Below the pieces are notes generated by a model. The model saw only the letters and a list, made by a program, of their open reading frames with translations, searched no databases and was not told the DNA's origin. From contig NZ_JABFMP010000005.1 in assembly GCF_013359595.1 (NCBI RefSeq), positions 62,001-126,000 of the forward strand: DNA of 64,000 nt, read 5' to 3'. Numbering within the stretch: the first letter of the stretch is position 1; each line of letters begins with the position of its first letter. The DNA comes from Pseudomonas sp. C1C7. Its GTDB lineage: Bacteria; Pseudomonadota; Gammaproteobacteria; Pseudomonadales; Pseudomonadaceae. Below are positions 24,682 through 34,700 of this stretch, one piece after another. The position numbers and the translations under genes were made by a program.

Positions 24682-26646
24682 TCAGAGTTTGAAATGTCCT
24701 ACCATCCCCTTCAATTCAACCCCCAGCTGCGCCAGCTCGATACTCGACGCCGCATTGCCCTGCATCGCCAGTGAAGACTGATCCGCACTCGCACGAATGC
24801 TCGTGACACTGCGATTGATCTCTTCGGCCACCGAACTCTGCTCTTCCGCCGCGGCGGCGATCTGCTGGTTCATCTGTTGAATCAACGACACCGCCGACGC
24901 AATGCTCCCCAGCGCGCTTTCGGTTTGCAGGGCATCGCTGACCGCCAGTTTCACCAGGTCGCCACTGCTCTGGATCTGCTGCACCGAAGTCTGCGCCGCC
25001 GAACGCAGGGCGCTGACCAGGCGTTCGATTTCTTCGGTCGATTGCTGGGTGCGCTTGGCCAGGGCCCGGACTTCATCGGCCACCACCGCAAAGCCCCTGC
25101 CCTGCTCGCCCGCCCGGGCGGCCTCAATGGCGGCGTTGAGCGCCAGCAGGTTGGTCTGCTCGGCCACGCTTTTGATCACGCCAAGCACCGTGCCGATGTT
25201 CTGAATTTCCGCGCTGAGGCTTTCAATGCTGGAACTGGCCGAGTTGGCCGAGTCCGCCAGCTGTTCGATGCGCGCCATGCTCTGGCGCACCACGACCTGA
25301 CCACTTTCCACCTTGCCGTCCGCCGTCTGCGCCGCCACGGCCGCTTCCTCGGCGTTACGCGCGACATCGTGCACGGTGGCGGTCATCTGGTTCATTGCCG
25401 TGGCGACCTGTTCGGTTTCTTCCTTCTGGCTGCTGACTTCGAGGTTGGTCTGTTCAGTCACCGCCGACAGCGATTGCGCCGACGTGGCCAATTGTTCGAT
25501 GCCGGCCTGCAAACCGCTGACGATATGGGAGAGCCCCGCGCCCATCTGCTGCATGGCCTGCATCAACTGGCCGATCTCGTCCCGACGGTTCACCTCGACC
25601 GTGCCACTCAGATCCCCCGAAGCGATCTGTTGCGCCACGCGAATCACGCTACGCAGCGGCCCCACGATCAGGCGGGTAATCACCCAGGCGGCAATCAGCC
25701 CGACCAGCAACGCCAACGCGGACGAACCGATGATCATCAGGGAATTCTTTTTCAGCTCCGCCTGCATCGACTGGTCTTCGGCGACGTAAGCCTGATCGAC
25801 CCGCTCCATCACCTGGGCCGCGCGTTGATGCAGTTGCTGGTAGACGGTCTTTTCCTGTTCCAGCAGGCCGGTGTACTCGGTGAGCTTGTCGCTGAAACTG
25901 GCAATGTGGCCGATCACCTCATTGAGGACGGTCTGGTAACCCTCGTCCTTGACCGAGGTTTTCAGCTGTTCGGCCTGGGCCAGTGCCTGACTGGCCTGTT
26001 CGATCTTGCCCTGGCCCGCGCTGTCATCGCCCTTGCGGCTCTGGTCCAGACGCACCCGCGCTTCGTTCATCGCTTGCAGCATCAACCGCGACACCTGGCT
26101 GACCTGACTGGCCTGCTCGATGAACTGCGAGCCGTCTTCGCCCTTCGAATCCTTGAGCGTGTAAGTCCCGTCATCGGCCAGCCCGGACTGCAACACGTCC
26201 AGATTATTGGCCACGCTGGAGACCGACCAACTGGCCATTTCCAGCGCCAGATCCTTGGCCTGGCTGAGCGAGACGAACTCGTCGAAGGCCTTGCGATAGG
26301 CGGCGAGAGACTGCTGGACATCGTTCATCACCGGCACATTGGCCGCGGAATCCGCCTTGAGCTGATCGGCCAGTGCAATCAGGCCATCGACCCCTTCGTG
26401 CAAGGTGTCGACGGTTTTCGGGTTGCCGTGCAAGGCATATTCCTGCTCCAGCAGACGCACCTTGAGCAGCCCGCTGTTGAGCGACGACATCTGCTTGAGC
26501 CCGTCGAAGCGCTGGCTGATGGTTTGCAAAGACCAGACACCGATGGCCGCCACCAGGGCGGTCAACAACAGCACCAGCACGAACCCGACACCCATTTTTT
26601 TTGCCATACCCAGGTTGGCAAAACGTCCTTGCACGGCCGAAATCAT
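24682..26646 (-). CDS. Methyl-accepting chemotaxis protein with HBM-like sensor domain
   Basis: A 654-residue chemoreceptor. Transmembrane helix 1 is [20 protein letters not shown] near residues 18-38. A helical periplasmic domain of about 260 residues follows, of the helical bimodular (HBM) kind judging by [22 protein letters not shown]2 is [19 protein letters not shown], then HAMP, then the signalling domain with the hairpin tip [21 protein letters not shown] chose ATG 26646, which has GGAGGACC upstream, over a longer frame of 29 more residues. HBM receptors often sense small organic acids or amines; the ligand here is not predictable. Confidence 0.93.
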   Translation of the reverse strand: MISAVQGRFANLGMAKKMGVGFVLVLLLTALVAAIGVWSLQTISQRFDGLKQMSSLNSGLLKVRLLEQEYALHGNPKTVDTLHEGVDGLIALADQLKADSAANVPVMNDVQQSLAAYRKAFDEFVSLSQAKDLALEMASWSVSSVANNLDVLQSGLADDGTYTLKDSKGEDGSQFIEQASQVSQVSRLMLQAMNEARVRLDQSRKGDDSAGQGKIEQASQALAQAEQLKTSVKDEGYQTVLNEVIGHIASFSDKLTEYTGLLEQEKTVYQQLHQRAAQVMERVDQAYVAEDQSMQAELKKNSLMIIGSSALALLVGLIAAWVITRLIVGPLRSVIRVAQQIASGDLSGTVEVNRRDEIGQLMQAMQQMGAGLSHIVSGLQAGIEQLATSAQSLSAVTEQTNLEVSSQKEETEQVATAMNQMTATVHDVARNAEEAAVAAQTADGKVESGQVVVRQSMARIEQLADSANSASSSIESLSAEIQNIGTVLGVIKSVAEQTNLLALNAAIEAARAGEQGRGFAVVADEVRALAKRTQQSTEEIERLVSALRSAAQTSVQQIQSSGDLVKLAVSDALQTESALGSIASAVSLIQQMNQQIAAAAEEQSSVAEEINRSVTSIRASADQSSLAMQGNAASSIELAQLGVELKGMVGHFKL

Positions 26647-26754
26647 TGGACCAGGTCCTCCGCCATAATTGATAAACGCAGATTCGCAACGGCCCTTGAG
26701 CAACACAAGACTCTGGCGCCGGAATAATGGCAAAAAGCTACGCCCGCGTCGTTT

Positions 26755-28110
26755 TCAGAACGCTTGAGGTCGATCCGGAGTGGTGGCCTGAAAAAATGCC
26801 CGGGCGCGAGGATCACCCGCCCAGGCGACATTGATGCGCTGCCAGTCATTGACCGCACCGCCGGGACTGAAGGCTGTGGACGATGACAACAAAAGGCCGA
26901 AACGCCGGGCCTGCGCCCGCACCTGAGCGTAGTCCGTCATGCGCGGTCGCGCCCAGACAAACAAACCGCCGACCGGTTTGCCGAACACCTCCCACTCGGT
27001 GTCTTCGAGCAACTGCAACAGCGCCGATCTGTCGCGACTCAGGCGCTGGCGCTGACGTTGCACCAGATTGCGGTAGGCGCCATTGGCCAGCAGGCAGGCG
27101 AGCACCGCTTCACTGAAGGCCGACGCGCCCATGCTGCTGATCATCTTGACCTCGGCCAGTCGCTCGATCGTCCGGGCGGTGGCCACGACAAAGCCGACAC
27201 GCAAGGCGCTGCTGAGGGTCTTGGAATAGCTGCCGACGTAGATCACGCGGTCATCCAGCGAAGCGAGGCGCTTGCCGGGAGCGCTGTGCAGGTCGGCGTA
27301 GACGTCGTCTTCGATTATTTGTACGTGATGCGCGCTGGCCAGTTCGACAATGCGCTTTGCCACCTCCGGCGACAGGCTGCTACCGGTGGGATTGTGATGA
27401 AAACTGTTGATGAAGAATCCACGAGGCCGATGCGTCTCGAACCGGGCTTGCAGAACGGCGATATCCGGCCCGAACGGAGTGCGCGGCACCTCCAGCATGC
27501 TGACGCCGTGCAGCCTGAGCAGTTCGAACAACACGGGATAACCGGGGCTTTCCACCACGACGCAGTCACCGGGCTTGAACAAGGTTCGCACGATCAGATC
27601 GAGCCCCTGACTGGCGCCGGCGGTGGCCAGGATCCGGTCGTCTTCGACCTTGATATCCAGGGGTTTCAGGCCCTTCAGAATCTGCCGACGCAATCGAGCA
27701 AGGCCGAGCGCGGAGCTGTAGTTGAACAGGCCGGCCATGTCGGTGCGACTGACCTCGCGGATCGCGTAAGCCAGGTCGTCCGGCTCGCGCCAGCTTTCGG
27801 GCAGGCTGCCTGCTCCCAGCTGCAGCTCGCACAGGCAATGGCACGGGTCGGACTCAGCGTCACCCATCGCATTCGCTGCCGCCACGATGTAACCACCACG
27901 ATGGCGCGACTCCAGCAGCCCTTGCGCGACCAGGCGCTCACAGGCCTGGTCGACACAGGACTCGTTGAGCAGATTGACTCGAGCGATTTTCCGCACCGAA
28001 GGCAAACGCGCGCCGCAGGTCAATTGATTGCAACGGATTGCGCGGACCAGCGCGTCGACGATTTGCTGTACGACCGGCACCATGGCCTGTCGATCGATTC
28101 TCAATTCCAT
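26755..28110 (-). CDS. MocR-type GntR regulator with aminotransferase domain
   Basis: A 451-residue fusion of an N-terminal GntR winged helix (residues about 10-80, with CGARLPSVRKIARVN and ACERLVAQGLLESRHRGG) and a fold-type I aminotransferase-like domain. The PLP lysine lies in YVGSYSKTLSSALRVGF and the phosphate-binding region in TAGASQGLDLIVR. MocR regulators use PLP or an amino-acid aldimine as effector. They are usually divergent from the gene they control; here both neighbours (chemoreceptor and SDR) run the same way, so the target is unclear. Confidence 0.93.
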   Translation of the reverse strand: MELRIDRQAMVPVVQQIVDALVRAIRCNQLTCGARLPSVRKIARVNLLNESCVDQACERLVAQGLLESRHRGGYIVAAANAMGDAESDPCHCLCELQLGAGSLPESWREPDDLAYAIREVSRTDMAGLFNYSSALGLARLRRQILKGLKPLDIKVEDDRILATAGASQGLDLIVRTLFKPGDCVVVESPGYPVLFELLRLHGVSMLEVPRTPFGPDIAVLQARFETHRPRGFFINSFHHNPTGSSLSPEVAKRIVELASAHHVQIIEDDVYADLHSAPGKRLASLDDRVIYVGSYSKTLSSALRVGFVVATARTIERLAEVKMISSMGASAFSEAVLACLLANGAYRNLVQRQRQRLSRDRSALLQLLEDTEWEVFGKPVGGLFVWARPRMTDYAQVRAQARRFGLLLSSSTAFSPGGAVNDWQRINVAWAGDPRARAFFQATTPDRPQAF

Positions 28111-28245
28111 GAGCAGGCAAACTCCTGTTTGGTTGTGCGAAACCAGTTAATCACAGGAGCGCTGGCGGGGATGTGAGACAACGCCGCTAAAGGCTTGCCG
28201 ATTAACCCGCTGAAACATACCCAGGTTCGATGTTCGCTTGAGAAA

Positions 28246-29007
28246 TTAGAACGCGGTAACGCCGCCATCCACCGCCAACGAATGCCCGGTCGTGAACGCC
28301 GCACCATCGCTGCACAGGTACAGCACCGCACTGGCAATTTCCTCGACCTTGCCGATGCGCCCCACCGGGTGCATGGCATTGGCGAACTCACCCTTCTTCG
28401 GATCGGCTTCATAGGCACGGCGGAACATGTCGGTGTCGATGACCGCCGGGCACACCGCGTTGACCCGGATTTTCTTCTTGGCGTATTCGATGGCCGCCGA
28501 CTTGGTCAGGCCGATCACCGCATGCTTGGACGCCGCGTAGATGCTCATCTTCGGCGCGGCCCCAAGGCCTGCCACCGACGCGGTGTTGACGATCGCACCA
28601 CCTCCCTGGGCCAGCAGCAACGGCAGCTGATACTTCATGCACAACCACACGCCCTTGACGTTGACGCCCATGATCGCGTCGAACTCGTCGAGGGTGCCGT
28701 CGGCCAGCTTGCCCTTCTCGATTTCGATGCCGGCGTTGTTGAAGGCATAGTCGAGACGGCCGTAGGTATTGACCACTTCATCCATCAGATTTTTCACATC
28801 GCTTTCCACAGTGACGTTGCAGCGCACGAAGGTCGCTTCGCCGCCCGCTGTACGAATCAGCGCAACGGTGCCCTCGCCGCCGGCGGTGTCCATGTCAGCC
28901 ACCACCACCTTCAGGCCTTCGGCGGCGAACGCCTGGGCCGTTGCGCGCCCGATACCATTGGCGGCGCCCGTCACTACAGCGACCTGACCGGAAAACGTCA
29001 TGCTCAT
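28246..29007 (-). CDS. Short-chain dehydrogenase/reductase
   Basis: A 253-residue classical SDR: cofactor motif TGAANGIGRA near residue 14, NNAGIE near 90, catalytic Ser in NTASVAGLG, and Tyr/Lys in YAASKHA. Asp after the second strand (VVVADMD) suggests NAD(H) preference. The C-terminus is of the usual oligomerising type (TGHSLAVDGGVTAF). I start at MSMTFSGQ (29007), where TTGAGGA sits nine bases upstream. The substrate is unknown; it is a lone gene divergent from the NADP oxidoreductase. Confidence 0.92.
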   Translation of the reverse strand: MSMTFSGQVAVVTGAANGIGRATAQAFAAEGLKVVVADMDTAGGEGTVALIRTAGGEATFVRCNVTVESDVKNLMDEVVNTYGRLDYAFNNAGIEIEKGKLADGTLDEFDAIMGVNVKGVWLCMKYQLPLLLAQGGGAIVNTASVAGLGAAPKMSIYAASKHAVIGLTKSAAIEYAKKKIRVNAVCPAVIDTDMFRRAYEADPKKGEFANAMHPVGRIGKVEEIASAVLYLCSDGAAFTTGHSLAVDGGVTAF

Positions 29008-29243
29008 CGTTATGTCCTCAAGGAAAAGTTGGCGAGGGATGTTGAGTTCCCAGTCTAGCCAGAGCGTCCCCGTGCACGGCAGCACTATCAGAAGGCCGGT
29101 TGAGTGCCCATGAGTTGCAGTGATGGAACTCCCGTACCAATTATCACCACACTGGATCGAGACCTATTCGCCGCATCAGCCGAACTTGCGGCATCGCCAG
29201 CCAGGGTCTATCTACAAGGCTTCATTCATCTTGAGTGCCTGAC

Positions 29244-30248
29244 ATGACTACCCAGACCAATCGCCAGTTCCTGCTCGCCAAACGCCCGGTCGGCGCGGCC
29301 ACCCGCGAGACATTCACTTATCAGGAAGTACCGGTGGGCGAGCCGGCCGCGGGTCAGATTCTGGTCAAAAACGAATACCTGTCCCTGGACCCGGCCATGC
29401 GTGGCTGGATGAACGAGGGCAAGTCCTACATCCCGCCGGTGGGTCTTGGCGAAGTCATGCGCGCCCTGGGCGTAGGAAAAGTCGTGGCGTCGAACAATCC
29501 GGGGTTCGCGGTGGGCGATTACGTCAACGGGGCGTTGGGCGTGCAGGACTATTTCGTCGGCGAGCCGCGAGGCTTCTACAAGGTCGATCCAAAGCTGGCG
29601 CCGCTGCCGCGCTACCTCTCGGCGCTGGGCATGACCGGCATGACCGCCTATTTCGCTCTGCTCGACGTCGGCGCGCCCAAGGCAGGGGAAACCGTGGTGC
29701 TCTCGGGTGCAGCCGGCGCGGTGGGCAGCATTGCCGGGCAGATTGCCAAGATCAAGGGCTGCCGCGTGGTGGGCATCGCCGGTGGCGCGGACAAGTGCAA
29801 GTTCCTGATCGATGAACTGGGTTTCGACGGTGTGATCGACTACAAGAACGAAGACGTTATCGCCGGCCTCAAGCGTGAATGTCCGAAAGGCGTCGATGTG
29901 TATTTCGATAACGTCGGCGGCGACATCCTCGATGCCGTGCTGAGCCGCCTGAACATGAAGGCGCGGGTGGTGATCTGCGGCGCGATCAGCCAGTACAACA
30001 ACAAGGAAGCGGTCAAGGGCCCGGCCAACTACCTGGCGCTGCTGGTCAATCGCGCGCGGATGGAAGGCTTCGTGGTGATGGACTACGCCGCACAATTCGC
30101 CGCCGCCGGACAGGAAATGGCCGGCTGGATGGCCAAGGGGCAGCTCAAGAGCAAGGAAGACATCGTGGACGGGCTGGAGACGTTCCCGGAGACGCTGATG
30201 AAGCTGTTCAGCGGGGAGAATTTCGGGAAGTTGGTTCTGAAGGTCTAA
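29244..30248 (+). CDS. NADP-dependent alkenal/one oxidoreductase, CurA-like
   Basis: A 334-residue medium-chain reductase without the zinc ligands of alcohol dehydrogenases, of the leukotriene B4/prostaglandin reductase and curcumin reductase (CurA) group. The nucleotide-binding motif is SGAAGAVGSIAGQIAK near residue 155, and EYLSLDPAMRGWM is typical of the group near 45. It probably reduces alpha,beta-unsaturated carbonyls with NADPH in the cytoplasm. I use ATG 29244 with TTGAG upstream; a GTG nine bases earlier is possible. A REP pair follows the stop. Confidence 0.92.
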   Translation: MTTQTNRQFLLAKRPVGAATRETFTYQEVPVGEPAAGQILVKNEYLSLDPAMRGWMNEGKSYIPPVGLGEVMRALGVGKVVASNNPGFAVGDYVNGALGVQDYFVGEPRGFYKVDPKLAPLPRYLSALGMTGMTAYFALLDVGAPKAGETVVLSGAAGAVGSIAGQIAKIKGCRVVGIAGGADKCKFLIDELGFDGVIDYKNEDVIAGLKRECPKGVDVYFDNVGGDILDAVLSRLNMKARVVICGAISQYNNKEAVKGPANYLALLVNRARMEGFVVMDYAAQFAAAGQEMAGWMAKGQLKSKEDIVDGLETFPETLMKLFSGENFGKLVLKV

Positions 30249-30277
30249 CTCATTACCTGAATTCACCACAAAACAAA

Positions 30278-30367
30278 TGTGGGAGCGGGCTTGCTCGCGA
30301 ATGCGGTGGATCAGCAACATTGATGTTGACTGACACTCCCTATTCGCGAGCAAGCCCGCTCCCACAT
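30278..30367. repeat. Paired inverted REP-like element (GTGGGAGCGGGCTTGC family)
   Basis: TGTGGGAGCGGGCTTGCTCG and its exact mirror CGAGCAAGCCCGCTCCCACA, about 50 bases apart, between the convergent CurA-like gene and pyrF. No separate terminator is seen here, so the long hairpin may help end transcription. Confidence 0.85.
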
Positions 30368-30389
30368 TTTTTGGATCTTCCGTGGCGGG

Positions 30390-31088
30390 TCAGGCCAGTT
30401 CAGCCACGACCGAAGCCAACGCCTGCGCCGGATCCGCCGCCTGGCTGATCGGACGACCAATCACCAGATAATCGGAACCGGCCTGCAACGCCTGACGCGG
30501 GGTCAGGATGCGGCGCTGGTCGTCCTGGGCGCTGCCCGCCGGACGAATGCCCGGGGTCACCAGTTGCAGCGACGGGTGCGCCGACTTCAAGGCCTGGGCT
30601 TCCAGGGCCGAGCACACCAGACCGTCCATCCCGGCTTTTTCCGCCAGGGCGGCCAGGCGCAGCACCTGCTCCTGCGGCTCGATATCCAGGCCGATACCCG
30701 CCAGATCCTCACGTTCCATGCTGGTCAGCACGGTCACGCCGATCAGCAACGGCTGCGGGCCGCTGCGCTTGTCCAGCACTTCACGGCAGGCCGCCATCAT
30801 GCGCAGGCCGCCGGAGCAATGTACGTTGACCATCCACACGCCCATTTCCGCGGCCGCCTTGACAGCCATGGCGGTGGTGTTGGGAATATCGTGGAACTTG
30901 AGGTCCAGGAACACTTCGAAACCCTTGTCGCGCAGGGTGCCGACGATTTCCGAGGCGCAGCTGGTGAACAGTTCCTTGCCGACTTTGACCCGGCACAGTT
31001 TCGGGTCCAACTGATCGGCCAGCTTCAGTGCGGCGTCACGGGTGGGGAAATCCAGGGCGACGATGATAGGAGTCTGGCAGGCGGACAT
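30390..31088 (-). CDS. pyrF: Orotidine 5'-phosphate decarboxylase
   Basis: A 232-residue PyrF, which decarboxylates OMP to UMP, the last step of de novo pyrimidine synthesis. The catalytic motif [11 protein letters not shown] with the Lys-x-x-Asp array lies near residue 60, preceded by [10 protein letters not shown] and followed by phosphate-binding VTPGIRPAG near 180 and YLVIGRPIS at the end. The length fits the family. Start at MSACQTP (31088); a longer frame adds 12 residues. It is monocistronic here. Confidence 0.97.
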   Translation of the reverse strand: MSACQTPIIVALDFPTRDAALKLADQLDPKLCRVKVGKELFTSCASEIVGTLRDKGFEVFLDLKFHDIPNTTAMAVKAAAEMGVWMVNVHCSGGLRMMAACREVLDKRSGPQPLLIGVTVLTSMEREDLAGIGLDIEPQEQVLRLAALAEKAGMDGLVCSALEAQALKSAHPSLQLVTPGIRPAGSAQDDQRRILTPRQALQAGSDYLVIGRPISQAADPAQALASVVAELA

Positions 31089-31371
31089 GAGCGGGCTCTC
31101 AGGCAAGTCGAAATCGGCGCGCATTGTAGCGGAACCAGCGCCGCTGGGGGACCCGATGATCGGTAAATCGTCGAGAACGCTGCGGCAAGACTAGCCTTTT
31201 CGGCATTTGTGTCGAGCCCGTTACATTACCGACACGTCCACAACATCCTTGCCCGCTACCCTCCCCAGCCGCAACACGTCCCCACCCGGCACTTCCCGCC
31301 CGCCAGCCGGACGCCTATGCTGGAACCACCACCTCGCGGCCTATCTTTGTGGTTGGCAGCCAACCTGACAG

Positions 31372-32142
31372 ATGAACGCACGCATGCACAACATCCACGC
31401 ACCTGTGAACGACGAGCAAAAATCACCTGGCGACGACAAACGCTGGAGCATCCGCGCGCTGATCGTCGACGATGACGTCCCGATCCGCGAACTGATGATC
31501 GACTACCTGGCCCGCTTCAACATCCACGCCAGCGGCGTCACCGATGGCGCCGCCATGCGTCAGGCGCTGCAAGCGGAACATTTCGACGTGGTGGTGCTGG
31601 ACCTGATGTTGCCCGGCGAAGACGGCTTGTCGCTGTGCCGCTGGCTGCGCGCCGAGTCCGACATCCCGATCCTGATGCTCACCGCCCGCTGCGAGCCCAC
31701 CGACCGCATCATCGGCCTGGAACTGGGCGCCGACGATTACATGGCCAAGCCGTTCGAACCCCGGGAGCTGGTGGCGCGCATCCAGACCATCCTGCGCCGG
31801 GTACGCGACGACCGCAGCGAACAGCGGGCGAACATCCGTTTCGACAACTGGCGCCTCAACAGCGTACTGCGCCAGCTGATCGCCGCCGATGGTCTGGTCG
31901 TGCCGTTGTCCAACGCCGAATTCCGCCTGTTGTGGGTGTTCATCGAACGTCCGCGCCGGGTGCTGAGCCGCGAGCAATTGCTGGATGCGGCCCGTGGGCG
32001 CTCGATCGAAGCCTTCGACCGCAGCATCGACCTGCTGGTGTCGCGCCTGCGGCAGAAGCTCGGGGATGATCCGAAGGCGCCGCAACTGATCAAGACCGTG
32101 CGCGGTGAAGGCTACCTGTTCGATGCCCGAGACATCGGTTGA
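31372..32142 (+). CDS. OmpR-family response regulator
   Basis: A 256-residue regulator with a receiver domain (acidic pocket ALIVDDDVP, phosphorylated Asp in VVVLDLMLPGEDG, Lys in YMAKPFEPRE) and a C-terminal OmpR-type winged helix (LSREQLLDAARGRSIEAFDRSIDLLVSRLRQ region). The start is uncertain: ATG 31372 or 31384, neither with a strong ribosome site. Its stop overlaps the sensor kinase start (TGATG). About 280 bases upstream hold no other gene. The signal is unknown. Confidence 0.94.
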   Translation: MNARMHNIHAPVNDEQKSPGDDKRWSIRALIVDDDVPIRELMIDYLARFNIHASGVTDGAAMRQALQAEHFDVVVLDLMLPGEDGLSLCRWLRAESDIPILMLTARCEPTDRIIGLELGADDYMAKPFEPRELVARIQTILRRVRDDRSEQRANIRFDNWRLNSVLRQLIAADGLVVPLSNAEFRLLWVFIERPRRVLSREQLLDAARGRSIEAFDRSIDLLVSRLRQKLGDDPKAPQLIKTVRGEGYLFDARDIG

Positions 32143-33191
32143 TGCGCGGGCGCTTCGATACGCTGTTCGGCCGCCTGTTTGGCGTGTTGCTGATCGCGAT
32201 CATCCTGGCGCACCTGCTGGCCTTTGCCTGGTTTCACCATTACGGCCCGCCGCCACCTCCGCCGCCGCCGGAATTTTCCGAGGGTTTGGATGGCAAGCGA
32301 CCGCCGCTGGACCCGCGCTTCGCCAACCGCCCCCCCCGGCCGTGGTTTGGCGGGCCGCTGGTGCCGCTGACCTTTCAATTCATCTCGCTGATCATCGCCG
32401 CCTGGTACGGCGCCAAGTTGCTCAGCCGGCCGATCCAGCGCCTGAGCGATGCCGCCGAGCGCCTGAGCGAGGACCTCAACAGTCCGCCGCTGGATGAGTC
32501 CGGGCCCCGGGAAGCGCGGCAAGCGGCGCACACTTTCAACAAGATGCAGCGGCGCATCATCGAGCAAGTCAAACAGCGCTCGCGGATGTTGGGCGCGGTG
32601 TCCCACGATCTGCGCACACCGCTGTCGCGACTCAAGCTGCGGCTGGAGCAGATCGACGACGACAAGCTGCAGGGCCAGATGCGCCAGGATCTGGACGACA
32701 TGATCAGCATGCTCGACGCCACCCTCACCTACCTGCACGAACAGCGCACCAGCGAGGCGCCGCAGTTGATGGACGTGCAGGCGCTGGTGGAGTCGTTGAG
32801 CGAGAACGCCCAGGACCAGGGCGCCGATGTTCAGGCCAGCGGTCATTGTGCGCCGCTGCTGGTTCAGCCGATGGCCTTGCGCTCCTGTGTGAACAACCTG
32901 CTGGATAACGCTCTGCGTTATGCGGGGCAGGCACTGATCACCCTGGAAGACCATCGCGATCAGCTGTTGATCAGGGTCATCGACCGTGGGCCGGGAATCG
33001 CGGCGGAGCAACGCGAAGCGGTGTTCGAACCCTTCTTCCGCCTGGAAGGGTCTCGCAATCGCAATTCCGGAGGCGTCGGCCTGGGCATGACCATCGCCCG
33101 CGAGGCGGCGGAACGGCTGGGCGGGCAATTGAGCCTGGAAGAAACACCGGGCGGCGGGCTGACGGCGGTCATTCGATTGCCGCGGGCCTGA
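32142..33191 (+). CDS. Sensor histidine kinase
   Basis: A 349-residue kinase with two transmembrane helices (about residues 10-30 and 76-90) and an unusually short, proline-rich periplasmic loop with eight consecutive Pro and further RPP/PRPW motifs. A HAMP linker (LLSRPIQRLSDAAERLSE), the phosphorylated His near 155 in VSHDLRTPLSRL, and ATPase boxes (NNLLDNALRY, DRGPGIA, GGVGLGMTIARE) follow. The ATG at 32142 overlaps the regulator's stop by one base. Such a small sensor loop is more likely to sense membrane state, metal or a partner protein than a bulky ligand. Confidence 0.94.
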   Translation: MRGRFDTLFGRLFGVLLIAIILAHLLAFAWFHHYGPPPPPPPPEFSEGLDGKRPPLDPRFANRPPRPWFGGPLVPLTFQFISLIIAAWYGAKLLSRPIQRLSDAAERLSEDLNSPPLDESGPREARQAAHTFNKMQRRIIEQVKQRSRMLGAVSHDLRTPLSRLKLRLEQIDDDKLQGQMRQDLDDMISMLDATLTYLHEQRTSEAPQLMDVQALVESLSENAQDQGADVQASGHCAPLLVQPMALRSCVNNLLDNALRYAGQALITLEDHRDQLLIRVIDRGPGIAAEQREAVFEPFFRLEGSRNRNSGGVGLGMTIAREAAERLGGQLSLEETPGGGLTAVIRLPRA

Positions 33192-33207
33192 CACACACAG
33201 CCCCCCT

Positions 33208-33297
33208 TGTGGGAGCGGGCTTGCCCGCGAAGGCGTCAGATCAGTCGACACCATCTTTGCCTGACACACCGCTATCGCGGGCAAGCCCGCTCCCACA
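33208..33297. repeat. Paired inverted REP-like element, tandem copy 1
   Basis: TGTGGGAGCGGGCTTGCCCG and mirror CGGGCAAGCCCGCTCCCACA around a roughly 50-base centre containing TCAGTCGACAC. It is followed by a second copy at 33340. Confidence 0.85.
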
Positions 33298-33339
33298 GGT
33301 CCACCGGTCGGCCGCTGAATTGTGAACCACACAAAACCC

Positions 33340-33429
33340 TGTGGGAGCGTGGCTTGCCCGCGAAGGCGTCAGATCAGTCAACATCACCTTGCCTGATACA
33401 CCGCCATCGCGAGCAGGCTCGCTCCCACA
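33340..33429. repeat. Paired inverted REP-like element, tandem copy 2
   Basis: TGTGGGAGCGTGGCTTGCCC and mirror GAGCAGGCTCGCTCCCACA, with a centre GCGTCAGATCAGTC shared with copy 1 at 33208. The two arms have diverged more than in copy 1. Confidence 0.82.
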
Positions 33430-33432
33430 AAA

Positions 33433-34554
33433 TCAGCGCTTGCGCAGAATCACGCTACCAATCGAATAACCGGCACCAAACGAGCTGAGTACCGCCAACG
33501 AACCGGCGGGCAGGTCGTCCTGGTTTTTGTGGAAGGCAATCACGGAACCGGCGGAGCTGGTGTTGGCATAGGTGTCGAGGATCACCGGGGCTTCCTGTTC
33601 GGTGGCGTCGCGCCCCAGCAGTTTCTTGACGATCAGGTGGTTCATGCTGAGGTTGGCCTGGTGCAGCCAGAAGCGCTTCACGTCGCTGACGTTGAGCTGG
33701 TTCTCTTCCAGGTGCTGACCGATCAGCTCGGCCACCATCGGGCAGACTTCCTTGAACACCTTGCGGCCTTCCTGGACGAACAGCTTGTCCTTGGCACCGA
33801 TACCCTCTTCCGCAGCGCGGTTGAGGAAGCCGAAGTTGTTGCGGATGTTGTTGGAGAACTTGGTCAGCAGCTTGGTGCTGACGATGTCGAACTGGTGCTT
33901 GGAGGTGGCCTGGTCGGCGCGCTCGATGATCACCGCCGTGGCCGCGTCACCGAAGATGAAGTGGCTGTCGCGGTCACGGAAGTTCAGGTGACCGGTGCAG
34001 ACTTCCGGGTTGACCATCAGGATCGCCCGGGCCTGGCCCAGCTGGACGCTGTTGGCCGCCGCCTGGATGCCGAAGGTCGCCGAAGAACAGGCCACGTTCA
34101 TGTCGAAGCCGAAACCCTGGATGCCCAGTGCTTCCTGGACTTCGATGGCGATGGCCGGGTAGGCGCGTTGCAGGTTGGAGCAGGCGACGATCACGCCGTC
34201 GATGTCCGCTGCGGTCTTGCCGGCGCGCTGCAAGGCTTGTTCGGCAGCACCGATGGCCATCTGGCACAGCACCGACCATACGTCGTTGGAACGCTCGGGC
34301 AAACGCGGGGCCATGCGCTGAGGATCGAGGATGCCGTCCTTGTCCATGACAAAGCGGCTCTTGATGCCGGAGGCCTTTTCGATGAACGCAGCGCTCGACT
34401 CGGTCAGCGCTTGGACTTCACCGCGCGCGATGGCGTCGGCGTTATCGGCATTGAATTGCGCGACGTAGGTGTTGAACGACTGCACCAACTCTTCGTTGGA
34501 AATGCTGTTGGCTGGGGTGTACAGGCCGGTGCCGCTGATGACGACGTTATGCAT
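33433..34554 (-). CDS. Beta-ketoacyl-ACP synthase III-like enzyme
   Basis: A 373-residue thiolase-fold synthase, longer than housekeeping FabH (about 317). Active-site residues are visible: Cys156 in MNVACSSATFG, His in FWLHQANLSMN, and Asn in DTYANTSSAGS. It resembles the P. aeruginosa PA3286 type, which I recall as condensing a medium-chain acyl-CoA from beta-oxidation with malonyl-ACP to feed fatty-acid synthesis. I start at MHNVVISGTG (34554). An inverted repeat (34701-34730) lies upstream. It is monocistronic, between REP elements. Confidence 0.9.
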   Translation of the reverse strand: MHNVVISGTGLYTPANSISNEELVQSFNTYVAQFNADNADAIARGEVQALTESSAAFIEKASGIKSRFVMDKDGILDPQRMAPRLPERSNDVWSVLCQMAIGAAEQALQRAGKTAADIDGVIVACSNLQRAYPAIAIEVQEALGIQGFGFDMNVACSSATFGIQAAANSVQLGQARAILMVNPEVCTGHLNFRDRDSHFIFGDAATAVIIERADQATSKHQFDIVSTKLLTKFSNNIRNNFGFLNRAAEEGIGAKDKLFVQEGRKVFKEVCPMVAELIGQHLEENQLNVSDVKRFWLHQANLSMNHLIVKKLLGRDATEQEAPVILDTYANTSSAGSVIAFHKNQDDLPAGSLAVLSSFGAGYSIGSVILRKR

Positions 34555-34700
34555 GGTCGTGTCTCTAATCTGTTCAGGCAGAAAGCATTGGCACCGACGT
34601 ACCAATACATAAAGGGTCGATTCCCATCCTGGGGACGCAAAACTGGCAACGTTTTATTCCGACACGCAACATGGCCGAAGGCTCTGGGTCGCGAAAACGG

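Noticed and set aside
24877..26727. A 616-codon plus-strand frame opposite the chemoreceptor
   Set aside because: Antisense shadow with His/Gln/Arg-rich composition; the minus strand has complete chemoreceptor motifs.
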